Source of the DNA: Persicimonas caeni
GTDB lineage: Bacteria > Myxococcota_A > Bradymonadia > Bradymonadales > Bradymonadaceae
Assembly (NCBI RefSeq): GCF_006517175.1
Contig: NZ_CP041186.1
Coordinates: 4,181,074-4,245,073 of the forward strand
Length of the DNA stretch: 64,000 nt
Direction: 5' to 3'
A model generated the notes under the pieces. The model did no database searches. It saw only the letters and a program-made list of their open reading frames with translations, and had not been told where the DNA came from. Positions 57,447-64,000 of this stretch are shown one piece after another; position 1 is the first letter of the stretch, and the number at the start of each line of letters is the position of its first letter. The position numbers and the translations under genes are program-made.

Positions 57447-57490
57447 GATTCCCAAGCTAGTTGTCGCGAGTTCAAATCTCGTCGCCCGCT
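57447..57490 (+). repeat. att copy C: 3' fragment of tRNA-Gly(CCC), right end of the island
   Basis: This is the same 44 bp as copies A and B, with one difference from each. It lies 105 bp after the phased repeats and 2 bp before a terminator. With the tRNA 5' part missing, this is the displaced end of the target tRNA. If no more copies lie to the right, it marks the junction with the ancestral chromosome. Confidence 0.85.
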
Positions 57491-57492
57491 TT

Positions 57493-57525
57493 GCCGAGAA
57501 CCCCCGCATTTGCAGGGGTTTCGGC
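57493..57525 (+). terminator. Intrinsic terminator after att copy C
   Basis: A long interrupted hairpin (GCCGAGAACCCC pairing with GGGGTTTCGGC) is followed by GTTTCTT, immediately after the tRNA fragment. By the stacking model this would be the original chromosomal terminator of the tRNA-Gly gene. Confidence 0.7.
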
Positions 57526-57656
57526 GTTTCTTGGGTGTGCAAAAAGGGCGGGGGGGCCCAAGTTGGGCGAAAAGCCCCCAGGTTCTCACATACCGCTCGG
57601 GTTCACGTCGCCGGTTCAACTCTGTGGTTCCGGTGTGAATCCCCGTGGCTGTGGGC

Positions 57657-60600
57657 CTACAGCCCATAGTCGATCACCAACAGCACATCTTCGACCAAAT
57701 CCGGATCTATGCGCGCAGCGTTACTGGTGCGGGCGAGTGCGCCGGGCGCAGCCAGCTCGAGCGTGTGGGTGTCTTTGAGGGGCATCGCGAGCGCCGTCTC
57801 GGCGGTCGGTAGCTCTCCAAGGGCGCTGTCGGCCACAAAGCCGCTGGCTTCGTTGCCGTCGAGGCGCAGGGCGAGGCTGGTCGGGTCGGCGTCGGGGGTG
57901 GGCACGACGACCAGGCGCACCTTGGTGGGCTGCAGGTCGCGGCCTTGTAGAAAGAGCGGGAAATGCTTCGACGAGATGTCGAAGTCGACGGCGGTGCCGG
58001 CGTCGGCGTGGGTCAGCCGGTGGAACGCGCTCGAGTACTCTTGGCGCATGCTGATCACGCGGGTCAGGCCGTTATCCGCCATGAAGTCGAGCAGCGCGCT
58101 TTCGGCTTGGGCGTTCTGGCCTTCGACCTCTTCGCGCAGCACGCCGTCGTCTTCGGCGGTGTAGCTGATGTTGAGGATGACGTCGTTGATCGTGTTGTAG
58201 TCGAAGGGCCGGAAGTTTCGCGGCAGCTCCAGGCGCCAGGTGCTCACCGCGCCGGCGCCCTCGAAAGGCATGTAGCGCTCGTCGCGGAAGTTGAGCTCGA
58301 AGACGCCGGCGTCGCCCTGGGCGGTGCTCGTGGCCACCGAGGTGGTCCGCGTGGCGGGCACGTCGACCAGCGCGTCGGCCTCGAGGCTTGCGTGGGTGCG
58401 CATCTGGCTGGAGACCAGCTCCAGGCGAGCGGAGACGTTGGTGTACGGCCCGGTGATGCAGGGGATCGACAGGCGCACCGCCTTGATGCGCCGCTTGTAG
58501 TGGCCCGGGTAGTACAGGTCGAAGAAGAACTCCGGGACGTGGAACTCGCAGCGTCCGTCCTGCTTGAGCCCGAGCAGCGCCTTGGGGTCGATCTGGGCCA
58601 GCGAGAAGCTCTGGTTGAGCTCGAGCGAGCGGTAGTCGGTCTCGATGAAGCGCTGCTCCATCTTGTCGAGCGCCAGCATCAACTCTTCGCCGGCGAGCAG
58701 GCCGGCGTGCGAGGCGTCCCAGGCGGCGCCGTCGACGAAAACAGTAGTGTCGTCGCGCTCGAAGTGGTACGCCGCCTCGGCCATGCGCACGAAGCTCAGC
58801 GCGGTGTTGTACGCCTCGCGGTACAGCGCCTGCAGCCGGCTCGACAGCCAGGTGTACAGCCCCAGATTGCTGAACTTCTCTTCGTAGAAGTCGATGACCT
58901 CGTCGAGTTGCTCTTGGGTGGTGCGGTGCAGCTCGAGGCCGGCCTGGGCGATTTGCTTTCGCAGCGTGGCCGACTCGACCTGGGCGCCGAGGGTGTCGAG
59001 CTCTTTTTGCGCCAGCTCCTTTTGGTGCTCCCAGCCCTGCTCGCGCCGTGTGTTCGAGGCGATGAGGCCTGCGCCGGCGCCAATGGCGTCGGTGACCCCG
59101 GCGGCCGCGCGCGTGACCTCGGCCCAGGTGGTGCCCGAGTCTGCGGCTTCCTTGCCGCCGTATTTCATCGCAAAGGGGGAGCCGAATTGGGGAACCAGGT
59201 AGGCGATGGCACCCACGGTCTCGAGCACGCCGGTGGTCCCCCGAAGCACCGCCGAGGTCATCTTGGCGCTGTGCTGGACGACCTCGCTGTCGAGCCGGCC
59301 CTCATCGATCAACGCTTCGTAGTGCTCCTTTCGGTAGGTCGCCGCGTCGATGCGCTTCTGCAGGGTGGCCAGGTTCTTGTCGGCGGCCTCGATCTCCTGC
59401 TCTTTGAGCGCCTCGGTCAGGTCGAGCACGTTTTTCTGGTGGGTGCGCCGGATGCGGGCGAGCTCCTCGGCGTCGCGTTTTTCGATGGCTTGCATCAAGG
59501 CAGCGCCGAAGCTCTGCACCCCGCCGACGTACTGGCGCGCCTTGGCGACCAGGTAGCGGAAGCGATACGCCGGAAGCTCGCCTGCGACGGCGTCGAGAGC
59601 GTCTTGCAGGCTCAAGCCCGCAGCGCGGGCGGCGACGAGCATCGCCGGGTCGATGGGCGGGGCGAAGAGCGCCGGCAGCTTCTTGACCCCGTCGATCGTC
59701 ATGCAGTTTCGCAGCTTGTAGAGCCGGTCTTCGACCCGGTCCCAATAGCCCAAAAGCTTTTTGTTCTTGGGCACGCAGAAGACCGGGTTGACCTGGCGGG
59801 TCACCGACCAGCCGAACGAGGCCGTTTGGGACGACTTGTTCGTCTGGGTCTTGCCGCGGGGGCGGAACTGGATGTCGCGGGTCGGTGCCTTGGCCGTGTC
59901 GGCTTTGTGCGCGCTCTTTTTGCGAAGCGCGATTGTGTCGACGAAGTCGGCCTTCAAGGCTCGCTTGTCGTCGAACACGTCTTCGTCGACCGTGGCGTCG
60001 ACGTACTTGGTGTACGCCTTTTCGGTCGCGCGGCGCGTGGCGGTGACGTCGACCATGGCAAAGCGCTGGTCAAACGTGCGCAGGCGTCGGCGGTATTTGT
60101 TGACCGTCCAGGTCTCGAGCTCGGCCAAAAAATCGCCCGTAAGATTGGGCGCGATCTCGTCGAAGGTGCGTCGGGAGGCGTCTTCGAGCTCGCCGCAATC
60201 GCCGAGCACCGGCGGCCGCTTGCCGAGCAACTCCTGGGCGGTCACGTACAGCAGGGTCGCCTCGTTGAGCGACTCCATGGTGAACCGCCCGAAATGCGAG
60301 TCGCCCCAGTCGAGCAGGTTGTCGACGTACTTCATCAAGATCGTCTTCTGATAGGCGCTCAGCCGCAGCCGGGCGATGGCGTGCGGGTTGAACGGGTCGC
60401 GCTCGTACAGGCCGATGGCGCCCTCGTCGGTCAACTGGGTGCGCAGCGAGTCGAGGCCGATCTCGCGGAACTCCCGGTAGCGCCATACTCGGTTGCGCTC
60501 GCGGCGCTCACGCTCCTGCTCGTCGAGGCCGGACAGCCCGCCGACCTTGTCGGACGCCGTCGGGTCGAAGATGTGGTGGTACCACGCCTGGGCCTCCTCG

Positions 60601-63600
60601 AATTGATTCTGGCTGTTGAGGTGGTTGGCGATGAGGAAGGGGATATGGAAGAAGACCTCGCGCAGGTACAAGCCCATGGGGCCGGTGTAGTCGAGCTCGC
60701 CGGCGTGGGTGGCGTCGACGACGTGGTCGCTCTCGATGCGAAACGGCAGCTCGTGCTCGCCCAGGTCGAGCTGGGTGTCGATGTCGAGCAGGGCGTCGAC
60801 GCCGTCGTTGAAGAGCACGCGCGCCATGTCCTCGGCCACGCTCGTGCCGAGTCGGCGCAGGTGGTATTTGGCGTCGTCGCGCGCGCCCTCTTGCAGCAAG
60901 AAGAGTTCGCCGTCGCGGTCGATGATCACGTCGCTCGCCGAGCCCATCACCGGCGTCAGCTCCACCGAGCCGTTGATGCGCGCGATCTCGGGGCCGCTGA
61001 AGATACCGTCCAAGAGATCAGTGAGCCCATCGTCCCACTGCGGTCCGGCAGACTCGGCCGGATTCTTGGTGTACTGGTCGAGGCGCTCCTTTTCCACCAC
61101 GAGCGTGGCCAGGGTATTCGGCTCGAAGAGGGGTAATTCGACCTCGCCCATATGCAACCTGCGCGACCCGCCGGCCCTCTCGGACCACACCAGCCGGCTC
61201 GACAAGTCGGCGCCGAATGCCAGCGCGATGAGTCCTGCGAGTGGATTGACGAAGGGGACGCCGAGGCCGCCATCGTCGAGAAAGGGCGGGCGCAGGTCGA
61301 GCTCGTAGGTGTCGATGCCCGAGATCATCTGGAAGTCGGCGCCGCGCAGCAGCAGATCGTCATTCGGAGTCCACGGGTAGACCCGCTCCCAGGCGAACCC
61401 ATCGAGGGTGTAACCCTCGCGCGGCTCGCTGTGGTTCTCGTCGTCGTAGAACGGCGAGCGGAAGCTCGTGTCGCTGATGACCGGGTCGGAGATGACGCCG
61501 GGGCCATAGCCGCCGAAGGGCTTCTGGTTCAGCTTGACGCTCTGGGGCGAGGTCCACGTTCCGTCGAGTTTGCGCACGGTATATTCGAGCGACATCGTGT
61601 GGCGATAGCCGGTGAAGCGGGCGTCTCCGTCGGAGACGGTCGTCTGCGTTTTGGTGACGTATTTGACCCAGAAGACGTGCAGCCGGCCACGGTAGACCAC
61701 CGGTGAGACCTTTCGGGTCGGAATTTGAACGTCGATCTTTCGCCACGGCGACCAGTGCACGGCGTGAGCATCGTCGGAGACCGACGCCTCGATATTCTCC
61801 ACGCGCCGGTAGTAGTAGACCGGCGGGTCGGCCGAGGTGGCCCCGAATAGGTGCAGGACGTCGCCGTCTGCGGCCTTTTCGTGCCAGGCGCCGGCGATCT
61901 TGAGCTTGGAGACCTCTTCGAAACCCTTGAGGTAGCGCGCGTAGGCGTCACGCACCGTGTCGGCGTTGATCTCCTGGGCCAAAAGCTCCTCTTCGAGCTC
62001 CTCGAAGAGCGGCGATTTGTTGTCGCGAAGCTCGGGCTCGGCGTAGTTTTCGGGGTATAAGAAGACCTTTCGATTGGCCTCCCACACCCGATAGTTCTTG
62101 CGCCACGCCCACTCCTCGTCGGTGACGGTTTCGGGCGAGACCTCCACGGGTTGGGCTGCCCCGGCGGGGCTGCGCTCCAGGTTGAGCCGACAGCGCTGCA
62201 CGTACAGTTGCAGGCTCGAGGTGGCGGCGACCAGCCGGGAGGTGCGCGCACAGCCGCCCAGCTCCACGTCGAGCAGGTAGTAGTGGTACAGGTCGTCGAC
62301 CTCGTCGAATTGCGGGGCGCCCGTGTGCACCAGATAGTCGACCAGGGCGTCTCGCTTGCGGGCGAGCAGCTTGTCCTCGAGCGGTTGGACGGTGTCGTCC
62401 CAGTCCTTCTGGTCGTAGCGGGTGTGCATCGCGCCGGCCAAGGCGGCGGCCGCGCCGGACAAAACCTCGTAGTTGGTCGAGGCCATCGCTGCCAGCGCGT
62501 TTCCGGAGACGCCCAGCCGCTCGCACAATGCCAGGGCCGCCTCGAGGCGGCCGAGCGCGGCGATGGGGTCGGCGCCCAGCGCGACGTGATCGTGCAACGA
62601 CTGAATCAGGTCGAGCTCGGTGTCGAAGCGCTCGGCCAAGAGCGATCGAGCGGCTTCGTCGAACCCGGTCGATTCGTCGTAGGCAGCGAGCGCGTCGAGA
62701 AGCGCTTCCCGGCGCTGCGCGTCGAGCGCGGCGAGGTGGTCGGCGAAGGTCTCGAATTGCATGAGCGTCTTGACATCCGGCGCGCCCCAGTCAGCGTCGG
62801 CGAATAGCTCGGGGTGGTTTTCCATGAACGCAACCGTCGCCTCGTCGAAGAGCGCGTCTGCCCACAAAACCTCGCGCGGGTCGTCTTCGGCGTCGGGGGC
62901 GATCAGGCTCGTGAGCGCGTCGAGCGTCCAGCCGCTCTCTTCCCACCAGCTCCAAAACGAGACCAAGTTCAGCAGGTCGTCGAGTCCGGCGACCCAGCCC
63001 TGTGAGAGGTTCGGGGCGAGGGCACAGAGCGCGAAGAGCTGCTCGGCCGACACGCCGAGGCAGCGGGTCAGCAGGGCGTGGCGATGCAACAAGCCGAGGT
63101 TGGTGGCGTCGAGCGCGAATCGGCGCGCAGCGACGTCGTCGGCGTTGGGGGTGACGCCCAGTGGTACGGCGAGCCCTCGCACCAGCACGCCCAGGCTCAT
63201 CTCGTCGGTGCGAAGCCCGGCGGTCAGCCGACCGGTATTGGGGTCGGCATCGTCGTCGACATCGTCGTCGGAAGACGGTCGCAGCGACGGATGCAGATAC
63301 GAAAGTCCGGCCTCGGGCCACTCACCGGCGGTACGAACGAAGAAGTTGGTGTTGAAGACCCGGTCGAAGAGTGGGGTGCCCTCCTCGTCGGCGGCACGTC
63401 GCGGCATCGACGAAAAGAGGGCCAGGGTCTGGTCGACGTCGAGATCGAGGGTGTTTCGAAGCTCGAGCATCGCGGCGAGCGCGTTGCAGGCATCGGTGGA
63501 GATATCGTCGGCGAGCCCCTCATCGTCGAGGCGCTCGAGGGCGAGGTCGACCTCCTCGATCGTCCAGCCGAGCGCGCGCCACAGCCGCGTGAACCGGTGC

Positions 63601-64000
63601 AGCCGGTCGAGCGAGCTCGGCTTCAAGCCGCGGATGCGCTCGATGTCGTTTTGGATGCTCTCGTTGCTCCGCTTCTCACCGCGAATGGTGATGGCGACGC
63701 TGCCGGCCTCCGAGACGTACCAAGAGTTCACCGCGCGGCCGAGTTCGTTGCGCGTCAGGCCGGTCGCCGCCACCAGGTCTTGGGCGTCGAACGCCGAGAT
63801 GGTGTCGCCGTCGAGGTCGAAGTCGAGCCCGTACCAGCGTTCCAGCGCAGCCAAGTCGTCTTCAGGCGTGACCAAAACGTCATACGCATCGGGCGAGAGC
63901 CCCAGCGAGGCGCGAGCCATGGGGGCGCCAACTGCGTGGGCAGCGTCCGCCAAGGTTCGCTCGAAGTGCGCCAGGTAGATTTTCAGTTGTTCGACGGGCA
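57657..64000 (-). CDS. TcA-type insecticidal toxin-complex protein (5' end outside window)
   Basis: At least 2113 aa are visible and the frame runs past the right edge (LKIYLAHFERTLADAA precedes the first in-window Met), so the N-terminus is missing. The C-terminal quarter has the TcA plan: a long coiled-coil shaft region, then LDKMEQRFIETDYRSLELNQ, SLAQIDPKALL, FFFDLYYPGHYKRRIKAV and SIPCITGPYTNV, all conserved before the pore-forming/TcB-docking end. TcA forms the pentameric pore and receptor-binding part of Tc toxins. No TcB/TcC gene is in view. The stop lies 167 bp from att copy C and the gene reads toward the island. It is probably resident chromosome rather than island cargo, but could belong to a further element. 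Confidence 0.85.
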   Translation of the reverse strand, partial: PVEQLKIYLAHFERTLADAAHAVGAPMARASLGLSPDAYDVLVTPEDDLAALERWYGLDFDLDGDTISAFDAQDLVAATGLTRNELGRAVNSWYVSEAGSVAITIRGEKRSNESIQNDIERIRGLKPSSLDRLHRFTRLWRALGWTIEEVDLALERLDDEGLADDISTDACNALAAMLELRNTLDLDVDQTLALFSSMPRRAADEEGTPLFDRVFNTNFFVRTAGEWPEAGLSYLHPSLRPSSDDDVDDDADPNTGRLTAGLRTDEMSLGVLVRGLAVPLGVTPNADDVAARRFALDATNLGLLHRHALLTRCLGVSAEQLFALCALAPNLSQGWVAGLDDLLNLVSFWSWWEESGWTLDALTSLIAPDAEDDPREVLWADALFDEATVAFMENHPELFADADWGAPDVKTLMQFETFADHLAALDAQRREALLDALAAYDESTGFDEAARSLLAERFDTELDLIQSLHDHVALGADPIAALGRLEAALALCERLGVSGNALAAMASTNYEVLSGAAAALAGAMHTRYDQKDWDDTVQPLEDKLLARKRDALVDYLVHTGAPQFDEVDDLYHYYLLDVELGGCARTSRLVAATSSLQLYVQRCRLNLERSPAGAAQPVEVSPETVTDEEWAWRKNYRVWEANRKVFLYPENYAEPELRDNKSPLFEELEEELLAQEINADTVRDAYARYLKGFEEVSKLKIAGAWHEKAADGDVLHLFGATSADPPVYYYRRVENIEASVSDDAHAVHWSPWRKIDVQIPTRKVSPVVYRGRLHVFWVKYVTKTQTTVSDGDARFTGYRHTMSLEYTVRKLDGTWTSPQSVKLNQKPFGGYGPGVISDPVISDTSFRSPFYDDENHSEPREGYTLDGFAWERVYPWTPNDDLLLRGADFQMISGIDTYELDLRPPFLDDGGLGVPFVNPLAGLIALAFGADLSSRLVWSERAGGSRRLHMGEVELPLFEPNTLATLVVEKERLDQYTKNPAESAGPQWDDGLTDLLDGIFSGPEIARINGSVELTPVMGSASDVIIDRDGELFLLQEGARDDAKYHLRRLGTSVAEDMARVLFNDGVDALLDIDTQLDLGEHELPFRIESDHVVDATHAGELDYTGPMGLYLREVFFHIPFLIANHLNSQNQFEEAQAWYHHIFDPTASDKVGGLSGLDEQERERRERNRVWRYREFREIGLDSLRTQLTDEGAIGLYERDPFNPHAIARLRLSAYQKTILMKYVDNLLDWGDSHFGRFTMESLNEATLLYVTAQELLGKRPPVLGDCGELEDASRRTFDEIAPNLTGDFLAELETWTVNKYRRRLRTFDQRFAMVDVTATRRATEKAYTKYVDATVDEDVFDDKRALKADFVDTIALRKKSAHKADTAKAPTRDIQFRPRGKTQTNKSSQTASFGWSVTRQVNPVFCVPKNKKLLGYWDRVEDRLYKLRNCMTIDGVKKLPALFAPPIDPAMLVAARAAGLSLQDALDAVAGELPAYRFRYLVAKARQYVGGVQSFGAALMQAIEKRDAEELARIRRTHQKNVLDLTEALKEQEIEAADKNLATLQKRIDAATYRKEHYEALIDEGRLDSEVVQHSAKMTSAVLRGTTGVLETVGAIAYLVPQFGSPFAMKYGGKEAADSGTTWAEVTRAAAGVTDAIGAGAGLIASNTRREQGWEHQKELAQKELDTLGAQVESATLRKQIAQAGLELHRTTQEQLDEVIDFYEEKFSNLGLYTWLSSRLQALYREAYNTALSFVRMAEAAYHFERDDTTVFVDGAAWDASHAGLLAGEELMLALDKMEQRFIETDYRSLELNQSFSLAQIDPKALLGLKQDGRCEFHVPEFFFDLYYPGHYKRRIKAVRLSIPCITGPYTNVSARLELVSSQMRTHASLEADALVDVPATRTTSVATSTAQGDAGVFELNFRDERYMPFEGAGAVSTWRLELPRNFRPFDYNTINDVILNISYTAEDDGVLREEVEGQNAQAESALLDFMADNGLTRVISMRQEYSSAFHRLTHADAGTAVDFDISSKHFPLFLQGRDLQPTKVRLVVVPTPDADPTSLALRLDGNEASGFVADSALGELPTAETALAMPLKDTHTLELAAPGALARTSNAARIDPDLVEDVLLVIDYGL

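Larger units (their letters stand above)
10492..57490. mobile_element. Element 3: 47-kb defence island between att copies B and C
   Basis: The island is bounded by directly repeated tRNA-Gly 3' fragments. Nearly all its recognisable genes are DNA-processing or anti-invader types: helicase-nucleases, a Z1/MutL-type operon with a DNA methyltransferase, an SMC-based Wadjet operon, ATPase/nuclease pairs and a WYL regulator, plus one sugar operon. No integrase, transposase, relaxase or phage structural gene is visible inside. It could have been assembled by several acquisitions and be mobilisable only in trans. Confidence 0.65.

Noticed and set aside
7883..57490. Calling the three 44-bp copies functional tRNAs
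   Set aside because: No D-arm, no 5' acceptor strand and no pairing partner for the GCTAG anticodon-stem strand upstream of any copy.
57963..61136. 1057-codon open frame on the plus strand inside the tcA gene
   Set aside because: It is antisense to a gene with clear TcA motifs, lacks a ribosome site and recognisable motifs, and shows the Val/Gly/Leu/Arg bias typical of shadow frames in high-GC DNA.

Overview
The window is high-GC DNA, roughly 60% or more by eye, with drops in a few genes between 1.5 and 6 kb. Short intergenic gaps, Asp/Glu-rich proteins, frequent GTG starts and a TcA-type insecticidal-toxin gene at the right edge suggest a Gram-negative chromosome, perhaps of the old deltaproteobacterial group (Myxococcota, possibly Bradymonadales). 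No rRNA, ribosomal protein or complete tRNA is present, so this placement is weak.

Layout. Three copies of one 44-bp sequence (7883-7926, 10448-10491, 57447-57490) match the 3' part of a tRNA-Gly(CCC), from the anticodon loop through the T-arm to the acceptor stem. Each is followed at once by an intrinsic terminator and preceded, 90-165 bp upstream, by 10-11-bp phased direct repeats that look like recombinase arm sites. I read this as a tandem stack of elements in one tRNA gene, with the intact tRNA predicted just left of position 1. Element 1 (to 7926, left end unseen) has small hypothetical genes, a pseudo-ImmA/IrrE pair, a tyrosine integrase and a tiny duplicate of that integrase's N-terminal domain. 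Element 2 (7927-10491) is a 2.5-kb cassette with an AbiE-type toxin-antitoxin pair and its operator. Element 3 (10492-57490) is a 47-kb defence island with no integrase of its own. To its right is the 3' part of a tcA-like toxin gene that runs off the window.

Defence island, left to right. (a) A UvrD-family helicase with a Cas4/AddB-like Fe-S nuclease. (b) A Z1-ATPase / DUF4420 nuclease / MutL-like GHKL operon resembling the Mza family, next to a cytosine-C5 methyltransferase and a divergent HhH glycosylase with the active-site Tyr of T/G-mismatch (MIG-type) enzymes. (c) A HEAT/SEC-C gene and a short truncated relative. (d) An array of 13 good 12-bp palindromes (consensus CGACCGCGGTCG) spaced exactly 42 or 43 bp, four helical turns, over 25.5-26.0 kb. 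(e) A minus-strand block: an acidic-tailed protein, a HIT-PLD-SF2 helicase-S24 fusion, a phosphodiesterase-like protein with a DUF3696 ATPase, a stand-alone sulfur-binding-domain-like protein overlapping a PD-(D/E)XK nuclease, and a WYL regulator. (f) A tightly overlapping plus-strand operon of glycosyltransferases and sugar enzymes that also holds a methyltransferase-M20 peptidase fusion and a tetrapyrrole methylase-SLOG fusion. (g) A 1976-aa DUF4011-type helicase-nuclease. (h) A four-gene Wadjet (JetABCD) plasmid-defence operon ending about 270 bp before the last att copy.

The strongest candidates for something undescribed are the helically phased palindrome array, the split reader/nuclease pair at 33.7-35.2 kb, the methyltransferase-glycosylase addition to the Mza-like operon, and the stacked cassettes apparently served by one integrase. 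All family assignments come from reading motifs by eye; no search was run.
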